Positions 24,825 through 33,132 of a stretch of 54,917 nucleotides of DNA are shown piece after piece. Below the pieces are notes generated by a model. It had not been told where the DNA came from. It saw only the letters and a list, made by a program, of their open reading frames with translations, and made no database searches. This stretch comes from Acidobacteriaceae bacterium (GTDB taxonomy: Bacteria; Acidobacteriota; Terriglobia; Terriglobales; Acidobacteriaceae). The DNA is taken from assembly GCA_025360645.1 (NCBI GenBank), contig JANYBT010000008.1:1-54917 (forward strand), written 5' to 3'. Made by a program: the position numbers and the translations under genes. How positions within the stretch are numbered: position 1 is the first letter of the stretch; each line of letters starts with the position of its first letter.

Positions 24825-26480
24825 CTACTCGATCGTCAGGACATGATGATCGTGGCAACTGGTTTCGATGGCGGAGTAAATGTCGTTAAGCAAGCTGCGG
24901 CCATAGCGGGAAATAAAATAAATTCCTGCAATCTCGCGTTCTTGCAAAGCGTTTTTGGGGAACAGTGACTGGCTCAGGGAATCGGCATGGCGAGTGAGAA
25001 TGACCTGGCGGCGCAACTCGGCGCGTGCGGCGCGCGACTGCAGGCGCTTTAACTGATAGTTCATTTTGGCTGAAGCATTCGCGGCGGCGCCGAGCAAAGT
25101 CGGATCTAACAGGGTAAGCGACTCTTGCAGGCCGGCGAGCGATTCAGCCACTCGCGTGCGCGCCGCTTCAAATCCCTGTTGCACATCGGTTGGAAACGCC
25201 CGCACCGCAACGTTCTCGCGCAAGGCATCCGCGCCGTGGAACAGGTCTTCCAGGTCCAGAGAGTATTTCTTCAACAGACGTTGCGACTTGGGTTCGACCA
25301 AGGTGGCGGAGAAGCGCGGCAGGATTGGCGTGATCCTTCCAAGCAGCGCCTGATAAACCACCGCCGCCTGTGCGAAATACGCCACTTCCGCCGCTCCGCC
25401 GACATACGCCAGCGTCGGCAGCAAGTAGTCTTGCACCACGGGGCGCAGCAGCGCGTTGGGGCTGAAGGCTTGCGGGGCGGCGGCGAGTCGCTCCAGCAAC
25501 TGCGCGGCGGTGAAGGTATTGGCTCCTGCGATAAATTCCGGCTGCGCGGAGGCATTCCGGTTGCCGTTGGAGGGTTTGCGGCGAAGTGGCAGGCGCGCGC
25601 CGTCTTGCAATAGAAACAACAGCGTAGAGAGCGGAGTGACTTTGACCTGCTGATGGTATCCGGCGGACTGGAGCGCCTTGCCGCGGGCCAGCAGCGCGTC
25701 GTCGAGCGCGGCGGCGTCTTCAATTACGCGGCGGTAAAGCGGGGCGGCGATGGCATCGAACGCGGGGTCGGCGCCGTCGAGCAAGATCACGCCGAAGTCG
25801 GCGGCCAGACGCGCCATCAGACGCGCGAATGCGGTGCCTAGAGTTTCGCCGGGCTGATATGCGTCGCGCAATAATTCGGCGGCCTCGGAGCTGCCCAGAA
25901 GGTCGGTAGCCTCCTGCAACACGGTTTCGATTTCAGGACCCAGCGTGACGGCGGCGACGGGAGCCTCCGGCACGCCGTGTGATGACGTGGAGAGTGCGGC
26001 CAGGGTGCCGTCGGGATAAAGAAACGAAGTGTGGTTGACCTCGGCGAGGTCGTGGTCTTCGGTGGCGAGCCAGAACACAGGGACGCAGTCCACGCCCGCG
26101 GCGGTGGCTTCGGCGGCCAGCTTGGCGGCGTGCACTAGTTTGAGAATTGAGTACAGCGGACCGCCGAACAATCCGACCTGCTGGCCGGTGACGATCGCCA
26201 AGGCGCCGTTCTGCAGGCGAGCGATGTTGGCGAGGGTTTTCTCGCCGGAACCGAAGCGCTGGTTCTGCGCGGTCAGGATGGCGGCGACCTTCGCGCGAAG
26301 GGCGTGGTCGTAAGCGATGCGCCCGCGCTCATCCTGAAACCATTCAGCAAATGCGGCGTTGCGCGGATAGAAGGGCTGAAGGGCGGGAGATGCGGCGAGG
26401 AAATCCGCAAAGAGGCGGGTGGTGTGGGGGATGCGGGTGAACGGGAGACACTCCGCCTTCACCGGACCTCCGCACGACAT
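24825..26480 (-). CDS. bshC: Bacillithiol biosynthesis cysteine-adding enzyme BshC
   Basis: A 551-residue BshC, which joins cysteine to glucosaminyl malate in the last step of bacillithiol synthesis. The N-terminus CLPFTRIPHTTRLFADFL and the blocks AIVTGQQVGLFGGPLYSILKLV and FWLATEDHDLAEVNHTSF are hallmarks of the family. A helical stalk near the C-terminus (residues about 430-500) is also typical. The length is near the family norm (530-550). The ATG at 26480 lacks a clear ribosome site. Bacillithiol would be the low-molecular-weight thiol of this organism, which is relevant for the redox proteins at 13.3-14.5 kb. bshA and bshB are not in the window. Confidence 0.95.
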   Translation of the reverse strand: MSCGGPVKAECLPFTRIPHTTRLFADFLAASPALQPFYPRNAAFAEWFQDERGRIAYDHALRAKVAAILTAQNQRFGSGEKTLANIARLQNGALAIVTGQQVGLFGGPLYSILKLVHAAKLAAEATAAGVDCVPVFWLATEDHDLAEVNHTSFLYPDGTLAALSTSSHGVPEAPVAAVTLGPEIETVLQEATDLLGSSEAAELLRDAYQPGETLGTAFARLMARLAADFGVILLDGADPAFDAIAAPLYRRVIEDAAALDDALLARGKALQSAGYHQQVKVTPLSTLLFLLQDGARLPLRRKPSNGNRNASAQPEFIAGANTFTAAQLLERLAAAPQAFSPNALLRPVVQDYLLPTLAYVGGAAEVAYFAQAAVVYQALLGRITPILPRFSATLVEPKSQRLLKKYSLDLEDLFHGADALRENVAVRAFPTDVQQGFEAARTRVAESLAGLQESLTLLDPTLLGAAANASAKMNYQLKRLQSRAARAELRRQVILTRHADSLSQSLFPKNALQEREIAGIYFISRYGRSLLNDIYSAIETSCHDHHVLTIE

Positions 26481-26821
26481 GGGATGGGTGTGAACATGGA
26501 TATCAGGCGCAGCTTTCCGCTGCCAGCATCAACATTGTACAAAGGAACGCCTTGTCATCAGATGACTGAGGCGCGGGGAGGGTGCAGGGAAGGGCCGATG
26601 GAGTGCATGCTGGTCGCAGGACGCGGATCCGAAAGAGGAGCGGTGCGCCGGGAGGGGGCGAGACGGAGCGGGAAGGTACGGTGAGATGACAGGCACTGCG
26701 GAGCGGGTTTCGGACGCTCGCCCCAGCTGCGGCTCACGAAGCATCTGCAGAAGGGGATCACCCCATCTGGAGTTAGCGTAAATTTCTGGCCGCACCTCTG
26801 GATCAGTAGTAGGATTTCGGT
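26481..26821. other. Gap without recognised gene between bshC and the TA relic
   Basis: About 340 bases. Open frames here are short, antisense-like and without family resemblance. No repeat or terminator stands out. Confidence 0.35.
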
Positions 26822-27088
26822 ATGGGAACCAATGCGACACAAGAACGTGAGCAAGCGCACGCGCTGCTCGACTTGCTGTCAGCCGAAAAGCTAGCCGCCA
26901 TGCGCAGCTTGCTTGCGGTGATGGTGGAACCGTTGTCGCGTTCGCTGGCGTCCGTCCCGGTGGAAGAAGAAGAGATCACCGCCGACACCGCGGTGGCGCT
27001 GGACCGCGCCCGGAATTCCACTGCACGCGGAGAGGCCATTGCCCACGAGGACCTGCTGCGCGAGTTCGGCCTGGACAGTGTTCTTTGA
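26822..27088 (+). CDS. Antitoxin of a toxin-antitoxin pair whose toxin is mostly deleted
   Basis: An 88-residue protein beginning MGTNATQEREQAHALLD, with AGGA about eight bases upstream of ATG 26822. The layout matches the antitoxin at 7359: an N-terminal helix that binds near the operator (LLDLLSAEKLAAMRSLLAVM), a central LSRSLASVPVEEEEITADTAVAL, and the C-terminal EDLLREFGLDSVL that corresponds to EDILAEFGVSAEDLKR in the other copy. The final residues are altered because the frame now runs into toxin-derived sequence. Without a toxin the product would have no partner from this locus, although it might neutralise related toxins such as the one at 7649. It looks intact apart from its last four residues. 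Confidence 0.7.
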   Translation: MGTNATQEREQAHALLDLLSAEKLAAMRSLLAVMVEPLSRSLASVPVEEEEITADTAVALDRARNSTARGEAIAHEDLLREFGLDSVL

Positions 27089-27152
27089 TCTCAAGGAGGA
27101 GAACGCAATCGTCATCACCGGCGTCCGGCACCGGCGAGAAGCCTACCGCTAG
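27081..27152 (+). pseudogene. C-terminal remnant of a RelE/ParE toxin
   Basis: In the frame one base away from the antitoxin, 23 codons read FFDLKEENAIVITGVRHRREAYR before a TAG. The final part GVRHRREAYR equals the ending SVRHRSEAYR of the toxin at 7649-7897, including the closing Tyr-Arg, and the preceding strand also fits. The first 50 or so toxin codons are gone, apparently by a deletion joining the antitoxin end to the middle of the toxin. Confidence 0.8.
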
Positions 27153-27207
27153 AGCGAACACGGCTGAAATCACTATTCCGCGCGCTCATGGAATCGCTTC
27201 CTTCGGT

Positions 27208-27236
27208 TTGACTTCCCTCCCGCCACGCCCTACCCT
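27208..27236 (+). promoter_or_regulatory. Probable ssrA promoter
   Basis: TTGACT at 27208-27213 and TACCCT at 27231-27236 are separated by exactly 17 bases. Transcription would begin near 27243, giving a precursor about 30 bases longer than mature tmRNA at its 5' end. Confidence 0.45.
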
Positions 27237-27272
27237 AGAAGCAGTTCTTTACAGTTGGCTAAACCCACTAGT

Positions 27273-27641
27273 GGGGGCGTCACGGTTTCGACGGGGATGC
27301 TTGCGGCCAGGAGGCATGTCGGGGTGCACACACCCGCAATCGCGTGCAAAATGATAATTGCCAATCAACAAATGGCATACGCAGCCTAATTAGTTAGGCA
27401 GCCGTTCTCCACCGCTTTGCTCATGGGCGGTGAGCAGAACGTCACACAGTGAGCCGCTCTTCTCCGCTACGTCTGGGCGGGGAGGCTAAGACCTCAGGCT
27501 AGCGAGAGGCGTTTCTTGTCCGTTCTGAGCGTCGACCGCGAACGTTCCCGGTGAAGGCCGGGAGCATGAACGCGACTACGCATGTAGACTCCTGACCAGT
27601 AACTTTTTCGGACGCGGGTTCGACTCCCGCCGCCTCCACCA
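27273..27641 (+). ncRNA. ssrA: Transfer-messenger RNA (tmRNA)
   Basis: A 369-base one-piece tmRNA. The 5' end GGGGGCGTCACGGTTTCGAC and the 3' end GGTTCGACTCCCGCCGCCTCC plus encoded CCA are diagnostic, and GGGGGCG at 27273-27279 pairs with CGCCTCC at 27631-27637 as a seven-pair acceptor stem. The tag frame is best read from GCC at 27360 as Ala-Asn-Gln-Gln-Met-Ala-Tyr-Ala-Ala, stop TAA at 27387-27389, which ends in the Ala-Ala recognised by ClpXP-type proteases and is of the AN.Q.AYAA kind I recall from other acidobacteria. It rescues stalled ribosomes together with SmpB. Pseudoknot details were not checked base by base. Both flanks hold TA relics. Confidence 0.95.
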
Positions 27642-27659
27642 GATCTTTCCCCCATCACA

Positions 27660-27899
27660 TCAGAAGAACTGGCTGTCCAGTGTAGCAATGAACTGGATGC
27701 CGGGAATGATCTTTCCGACGAGTCGCTTATCGTTGGTCAGGAATAGGTCGGTGCCCGCCTGGGCATTGCAAGCCAAATGCACTGCGTCCGCAGGGGGAAT
27801 GCCAAGGCTGCCCCGGATCCGCGCATAGTGGCCGGCGGCATCGAGGGCGAAAACGCCTCCGCTTCGGCTGACTTGCAGAAGTGCCGGCGTCCCACCCAT
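27660..27899 (-). pseudogene. C-terminal fragment of a PIN-domain (VapC-type) toxin
   Basis: The frame ends at 27660, only 18 bases after ssrA. Its last 50 codons read IRGSLGIPPADAVHLACNAQAG, then TDLFLTNDKRLVGKIIPGI, then QFIATLDSQF, the C-terminal half of a PIN RNase: the Asp of ADAVHLA and the (T/S)ND of LTNDKRL are the third and fourth acidic site residues. The N-terminal half with the first catalytic Asp is missing; the upstream 25 codons (MGGTPALLQVSRSG) do not belong to the fold. The missing part is not found in other frames nearby, so this is a decayed relic. Confidence 0.75.
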
Positions 27900-28134
27900 C
27901 TCCTCACTCCATCACTTGCGCTCGAGAACTTTCCTTTCGCGCGATGATTGCGGCACCCCTTCCCTTCTTGTTCTTTTCTCGCCGCACCTTCTGACAGTTT
28001 CTCTACAAGATGTTTACTTGACCTCGACCGGGGCGTGACACCTGGTGGCGATGGCTCTCGTAGGCTCGGTCTAGTAAAGCAAATTCGAGATATGTCGGAA
28101 CACAAGTTCCCGGCATTGTCCCTAGGAGGTACTG

Positions 28135-28902
28135 ATGAAGACGAACAGAACGAAGTCGAACAGACGCATGAGACTGATTGGTTTGCTAGTGGTGACGCTC
28201 GGTTGGCTGGGTGTGGGTACAGTGAAAAACCTGAGCGGAGATGCTCCAGCGAAGGCGAGCGCGGTTGCGGGAACGGTGAAGCTGGTGGGCGCAGCCCCGC
28301 GAAGCAAGGGCATGAGCATGACGGCAGATCCAGTTTGCGCGAAACAACATCCGGGAGGGATGCCTGCGCAGGATGTGGTGGAGGGGGTCAACGGTCAACT
28401 GAGCAACGTCATTGTATTTGTATCGAAAGGCCTGGAAGGTAAAACTTTTGACCCGCCCATCGGCTCGGCGGTCATCGAACAAAAGGGTTGCGTTTACGAG
28501 CCGCACGTGGTCGCGTTGCGGGTGAATCAGAAGCTAAGAGTAGTCAACGAAGACACCACGTCCCACAACATTCACCCGTTTCCGGCCAACAACCGCGAGT
28601 GGAACCGCGCCCAGCCTCCTGGAGCGTTGGTGGAGGAGAGTTTCTCGCGCGAGGAGATTGCGATACCAGTGCGGTGCAACATCCATCCCTGGATGCGGGC
28701 GTATGTCGCGGTGTTCCAGCATCCTTACTTCCAGGTGACAGGAAAGGACGGCGCCTTCGACCTCAGCAATCTACCGCCCGGCGACTACAACATCACGGCC
28801 TGGCACGAAAAGCTGGGCAGTTTGACTCAGCAAGTGCACGTGGCGCAGGGAGAAACCCAGAAGATGGAGTTCGTGTTCAAGAGCCAAGCCGGAAGCATGT
28901 AA
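28135..28902 (+). CDS. Exported cupredoxin with carboxypeptidase-regulatory-like domain (copy A)
   Basis: A 255-residue protein behind a perfect AGGAGGT site. Residues 1-33 form an N-terminal membrane signal. The centre is a cupredoxin-like domain with a full set of type 1 copper ligands: His144 in TSHNIHPF, and Cys181, His184 and Met187 in CNIHPWM. From about residue 195 follows a strand-rich domain (VTGKDGAFDLSNLPPGDYNITAWHEKLG) of the carboxypeptidase-regulatory or MauL-like type. Such proteins carry electrons or bind copper in the periplasm. A second protein of identical architecture (33133) closes the same gene group, with a two-component system and a porin between. The operon head position of this gene suggests it is the most strongly expressed member. 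Confidence 0.85.
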   Translation: MKTNRTKSNRRMRLIGLLVVTLGWLGVGTVKNLSGDAPAKASAVAGTVKLVGAAPRSKGMSMTADPVCAKQHPGGMPAQDVVEGVNGQLSNVIVFVSKGLEGKTFDPPIGSAVIEQKGCVYEPHVVALRVNQKLRVVNEDTTSHNIHPFPANNREWNRAQPPGALVEESFSREEIAIPVRCNIHPWMRAYVAVFQHPYFQVTGKDGAFDLSNLPPGDYNITAWHEKLGSLTQQVHVAQGETQKMEFVFKSQAGSM

Positions 28903-29011
28903 ACAAATGGTCATGGGAGTGTCACAGTTTCGCTGGAGCCGCTCCTGAGGCCCCGCATCTGGTAATTTGTAGGAGAGCCGTGCCCCCGAATCCCGAGGGA
29001 AGGCGGAGTGC

Positions 29012-29704
29012 ATGGCATCTCCTGCGATGGAAAACATTCTTATTATTGAAGACGACCACGCGGTGCAAAAAGCTCTGACCCGGCTATTTGAAGCGGAGGA
29101 GTATGGGGTGAGGGTTGCCTCCAACGGCACAGCGGGACTGGAAATGTTCCGAGAGGCGCTTCCCTCGGCAGTGGTGTTGGACTTACGGATCCCGGGCATG
29201 CAGGGTCAGGAGGTGTGCCGTCAGATGAAGGAGGCGGTGCCAGGCCTGCCGGTGATCATTCTTAGCGCGAAGTCCGAAGTGAGCGACAAAGTGCTGCTGC
29301 TGGAGCTGGGCGCGGACGATTACGTGACCAAGCCGTTCAGCCCGCGGGAATTGCTGGCGCGGGTGCAGGCTGCGATCCGCCGGTCGACTCGCGCCAGCGT
29401 CGGCGACAGCTATGGTTTTGGCGATGTCGTGGTGGATTTCTCCAAGATGGAGTTAAGCCGCGGCGGGAACCCGGTGTCGCTGACGGCGCAAGAATTCAAA
29501 GTGCTAAAGTTCATGAGCGGCAATCCCGGGCGAGTGATCTCGCGTGAGGAACTGCTCAACGAAGTGTGGGGTTATCAAAACTATCCTTCCACGCGCACGG
29601 TGGACAACCACATCCTGCGGCTGCGCCAGAAATTGGAAAAAGACCCGTCGAATCCGCTGCATTTTCGCACCGTACACAGTGCCGGATACAAATTTGTGCC
29701 CTAA
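29012..29704 (+). CDS. OmpR/PhoB-family response regulator
   Basis: A 230-residue response regulator. The receiver domain (1-120) has the acidic pocket IIEDD, the phosphorylation site Asp57 in VVLDLRIPG, the Ser/Thr of ILSAKSE and the Lys of YVTKPFSP. The C-terminal winged helix (about 135-230) has the OmpR-type LTAQEFKVLKFMSGNPGRVISREEL and TRTVDNHILRLRQKLEKDP, so it binds DNA. It starts at ATG 29012 after AAGGCGGAG. It precedes the histidine kinase by 56 bases and lies inside the cupredoxin-porin group, which it probably controls. No direct-repeat operator was identified upstream of 28135. Confidence 0.93.
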   Translation: MASPAMENILIIEDDHAVQKALTRLFEAEEYGVRVASNGTAGLEMFREALPSAVVLDLRIPGMQGQEVCRQMKEAVPGLPVIILSAKSEVSDKVLLLELGADDYVTKPFSPRELLARVQAAIRRSTRASVGDSYGFGDVVVDFSKMELSRGGNPVSLTAQEFKVLKFMSGNPGRVISREELLNEVWGYQNYPSTRTVDNHILRLRQKLEKDPSNPLHFRTVHSAGYKFVP

Positions 29705-29760
29705 CCAGCTGTGATCAAGACTGCGGGGACGCCGCCAGCAGCGGAACGCGGAAAAGCATT

Positions 29761-31500
29761 GTGAAGGACTTGCGGTTACGAACGAAGTTCCTGTTTTCCA
29801 TGGTCCTGGTCTCCGCAGGGCTGACGGGGACAACCCTGCTCCTGGTGCGCCGCACCGTCACCGCGCACGTGCGCGAACAAGTGGCAGAAGACTTGCGGAC
29901 CTCGGTCGCGGCGTTCCGCAACACACAGGAAGAGCGCGGGAATACCCTGCAGCACGCGGCCCAACTCCTGGCCGACCTGCCCAACGTGCGCGCCCTGATG
30001 ACGACCCGGGATGCTCCCACGATTCAAGATGCGTCGCAGCCGGTCTGGCAACTGGTAGGAAGCGATCTGCTGGCGCTAGCCGAACCGAGCGGCAAGGTGC
30101 TAGCCCTGCACGCGGCGGCGGCGGACTTCACCGTGGAAATGGCCGAGGCATCGTTCCAGAAGACGCTGGCGGAGGACCAACCCAGGCGCTGGTGGTATGG
30201 CCCGGGACATTTGTACGAAGTATTCGTCCAACCGGTGTACTTTGGCAGCGCGGGCGCCCACCGGTTACTGGGCTATGCGGCGCTGGGATACGAAATTGAT
30301 GACAAGATTGCCCAGGAAGCGAGCCGCGTGGCCGCGAGCCAGGTAGTGTTCCTATACTCGGGGCAAGCGGTGCGGGGTACCCTAAGTGCGCCCCAGCAAA
30401 AGGCTTTGCTCGCGTCTGGCGAGCTCGGCATGGAAAGGGGTTCCACCCCACGCCTGGTGCAACTGGGCCAAGAACGGTTCCTGATGACCACGGTGGCGCT
30501 CACCCAGGGTTCGCAACCGGCGGTGCAGTTGGTGGTGTTGAAGTCGTTCGACCAAGCCACTGCCTTTCTCGACCGCTTGAATCGCATGCTGCTGGGGATG
30601 GGGCTGGCAGCGGTGTTTGTGGGGAGCCTGCTGGTCTTGCTGATCGCCCACACCTTCACCCGCCCTCTCGAAACCCTGGTGGAGGGGGTACGGGCCTTGG
30701 GCCGGGGGGACTATTCCTATCCTCTGGAAGCTCGGGGTGAAGATGAGGTGGCGGAAGTGACCAGCGCCTTCGGACGCATGCGGCAAGACCTGCAGAAGAC
30801 ACAGCAGGAGCTATTGGAAGCCGAGCGTCTGGCCACGATCGGGCGCATGGCAAGTTCGATTTCCCATGACCTGCGGCACTCGCTGGCCGCGATCGTGGCC
30901 AATGCGGAGTTCTTGTGCGAGGCGAGTCTATCGCCGGCGCAACGGGAAGAGCTGTATGGCGAGATTCGAGTCGCGGTGAATCAAATGACGGACCTGATTG
31001 AATCGTTGTTGGAATTCTCCCGGACTCGCGAGTCGCTGCACCCGTCTTATGGAAGCCTGAAGAATACGATCCAAAAAGCGATCCATTCAGTGCAGGCGCA
31101 TCCTGGCTATCAGGGAGTGCAGATCAGCATTTCCAACAACGGATCCACCGAAGGGTGGTTCGACCACAAGAAGCTGGAAAGGGTGTTCTACAACCTGCTG
31201 TTAAACGCATGCGAGGCGTTGCGGCCCCCTACCGGCAAGGTGAACGTGGTCTTGCGGCGGGCGGAGCTGTATTGGGACATCCGGGTAGAAGACAATGGTG
31301 GCGGGGTCTCCGCACTGGTGCAGAACAAGATTTTTGAGCCATTCTTCAGCGTGGGAAAAGAAAACGGTGCTGGCATGGGATTGACGGTGGTCCAGAAAAT
31401 CGTGCAGGACCACGGGGGGAATGTAGTACTGGAGAAAACTTCTCCGGCAGGGACGGTGTTCACGGTCAGGTTGCCTTGTCAGTCGCCGCCCGGCGCGTGA
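29761..31500 (+). CDS. Sensor histidine kinase with periplasmic domain
   Basis: A 579-residue kinase starting at GTG 29761. It has a first membrane span (about 8-30), a periplasmic domain of some 250 residues with cache-like composition, a second span (about 275-300, MLLGMGLAAVFVGSLLVLLIA) and a HAMP segment (RPLETLVEGVRALGRGDYSYPL). The dimerisation helix carries His369 in SISHDLRHSLAAI; the DLRHSL form instead of ELRTPL recalls NtrB-like kinases. The ATPase domain has the N box NLLLNACEAL, DNGGGV and GAGMGLTVVQKIV. It would sense something in the periplasm, plausibly copper, redox state or the porin substrate given the neighbours. The frame is open back into the regulator gene without meaning. 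Confidence 0.92.
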   Translation: MKDLRLRTKFLFSMVLVSAGLTGTTLLLVRRTVTAHVREQVAEDLRTSVAAFRNTQEERGNTLQHAAQLLADLPNVRALMTTRDAPTIQDASQPVWQLVGSDLLALAEPSGKVLALHAAAADFTVEMAEASFQKTLAEDQPRRWWYGPGHLYEVFVQPVYFGSAGAHRLLGYAALGYEIDDKIAQEASRVAASQVVFLYSGQAVRGTLSAPQQKALLASGELGMERGSTPRLVQLGQERFLMTTVALTQGSQPAVQLVVLKSFDQATAFLDRLNRMLLGMGLAAVFVGSLLVLLIAHTFTRPLETLVEGVRALGRGDYSYPLEARGEDEVAEVTSAFGRMRQDLQKTQQELLEAERLATIGRMASSISHDLRHSLAAIVANAEFLCEASLSPAQREELYGEIRVAVNQMTDLIESLLEFSRTRESLHPSYGSLKNTIQKAIHSVQAHPGYQGVQISISNNGSTEGWFDHKKLERVFYNLLLNACEALRPPTGKVNVVLRRAELYWDIRVEDNGGGVSALVQNKIFEPFFSVGKENGAGMGLTVVQKIVQDHGGNVVLEKTSPAGTVFTVRLPCQSPPGA

Positions 31501-31522
31501 GCCGGGCCAAGGGGAGTGTAGG

Positions 31523-33127
31523 ATGCTTTGCAGCAGAAGCAGCGAAAGGTTCAAGTCAGGGCTTCAGCTAGCCGGTTGGATGTTAGCGCTTTCCAGCCTG
31601 AGTTTGGCGCAAGCGCCAGGCCAGCCGACGCAAGAGCCGGCGGCAGTTACCGAAGCGGTGCGGAGTTTGCAGCAGGAAGTGCAGCTATTGCGCGCGGCGG
31701 TTGAGGAAGTGCGGTCGCAAGCGGCTGCGGCGCGCGAGGAGACCCAGGAGTTGCGGCAAGCGCTGGAGCACACGCAAGCGGAACTCAGGCAAGAGCGCGG
31801 AGCACCTGCCCCAGCGGCCGCGGTGCTGCCTACGTCGCTGGCCACTCCCGAGGCGGAAGCGGCTGCGCCGGAGGCCGATGTGTCTTCCGCGGGAAGTGTC
31901 GAGGCGCGGCTGGCAAAACTGTGGGAGCAGTTCCAGTTCCTCACCAGCGTGGTGGATGAACAACATCAGACGAAAATCGAGAGTGCGTCGAAATACCGCA
32001 TGCGGCTGTCGGGGATCGTGCTGCTGAGTGTATTCAGCAATCGGGGGCTGTCCGACAATCTGGACATCCCGACCTACGCGCTGCAGCGCAGTCCGGGGGA
32101 CCCGGCGGGAAGTTTTGGGGCGTCGTTGCGGCAATCGCAAATAGGGCTGGAGGTGTTTGGGCCACGACTGCTGGGAGCGCGCACCAGCGGCGACGTGCAA
32201 CTAGACTTCGCCGGGGGTTTCCCGAATACAGCCAACGGAGCGAATTCAGGACTGGTCAGGCTGCGGACCGGAACATTCCGTGTGGATTGGGAGCGGACGT
32301 CGATTGTCGCGGGACAGGACCAGCTTTTCTTCTCGCCCCGAGCACCCACTTCGTTCGCGTCGCTGGCCGTTCCCGCGCTCTCCTATGCGGGCAACCTGTG
32401 GAGCTGGACCCCTCAGGTGAGAGTGGAGCGGCGGCTGTGGAGTTCGGAAGCATCCGAAGTAAAGGTGCAGGCCGGAATTTTAGACAATCTGACCGGCGAG
32501 CCGCCCTTGTACTCTTCCTACCGCGCCGCCCAGGCCGGGGAACAATCGCGGCAACCGGCATATGCCACTCGAATCGGCTGGCAGCATCGCGCCGGCGAAC
32601 GACTCTGGAGTATAGGGAGCGGTGGTTACTACAGCCGCCAGAACTACGGCTACAATCGCAAGCAGGATGGCTGGGCAGGCACCCTGGATTGGGACTTGTC
32701 GCTGGCCAGAAAATGGGCGCTGAGCGGGGCATTCTATAGGGGCCGGGCAATCGGAGGAATTGGTGGCGGCCTGGGCCGCAGCGTGATCTTCAGCGACTAT
32801 CCCAATCTGCCTTCGGCGAAGGTTCGTGGCTTGAATGCGATCGGAGGCTGGTCACAGTTGAAATACCAGTTCTCGCCCACGCTGGAATTCAACCTGGCGT
32901 TCGGGCAGGACAGCACTTTTGCTAAGGATTTGAGAGCGTTTCAGAATCCCATGGCCTACTTCGATCCGAATTTGAATCGCAACCTCGGGTCCTTCACCAA
33001 CTTCATCTATCGCCCGCGTTCCAACCTGCTATTCTCAGGCGAGTATCGGTACTTCAGGTCGTCCTACCTTACGTATGCAGCTCAGACAACGGGCCAATTG
33101 AACTTGAGCATGGGAATCCTGTTCTAG
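31523..33127 (+). CDS. Outer-membrane porin with N-terminal coiled coil
   Basis: A 534-residue protein with a signal peptide (cleavage near SLAQA, residue 30) and an AGGGGAG site before ATG 31523. Residues 40-100 form a coiled coil (LQQEVQLLRAAVEEVRSQ, EETQELRQALEHTQAEL), then an Ala/Pro-rich linker, then from about 150 a beta-barrel with alternating strands (LRQSQIGLEVFGP, GTFRVDWERTSIVAGQDQLFF, ATRIGWQHRAGERLWSIG) ending in LNLSMGILF, a terminal Phe as needed for outer-membrane insertion. The plan matches phosphate-selective porin O-like and related putative porins of acidobacteria, where the coiled coil tethers the trimer to peptidoglycan. It follows the kinase by 22 bases and precedes the second cupredoxin by five. 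Confidence 0.85.
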   Translation: MLCSRSSERFKSGLQLAGWMLALSSLSLAQAPGQPTQEPAAVTEAVRSLQQEVQLLRAAVEEVRSQAAAAREETQELRQALEHTQAELRQERGAPAPAAAVLPTSLATPEAEAAAPEADVSSAGSVEARLAKLWEQFQFLTSVVDEQHQTKIESASKYRMRLSGIVLLSVFSNRGLSDNLDIPTYALQRSPGDPAGSFGASLRQSQIGLEVFGPRLLGARTSGDVQLDFAGGFPNTANGANSGLVRLRTGTFRVDWERTSIVAGQDQLFFSPRAPTSFASLAVPALSYAGNLWSWTPQVRVERRLWSSEASEVKVQAGILDNLTGEPPLYSSYRAAQAGEQSRQPAYATRIGWQHRAGERLWSIGSGGYYSRQNYGYNRKQDGWAGTLDWDLSLARKWALSGAFYRGRAIGGIGGGLGRSVIFSDYPNLPSAKVRGLNAIGGWSQLKYQFSPTLEFNLAFGQDSTFAKDLRAFQNPMAYFDPNLNRNLGSFTNFIYRPRSNLLFSGEYRYFRSSYLTYAAQTTGQLNLSMGILF

Positions 33128-33132
33128 TCAAG

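Noticed and set aside
27494-27688. Antisense frame inside ssrA
   Set aside because: The region is the tmRNA; structure explains the sequence fully.
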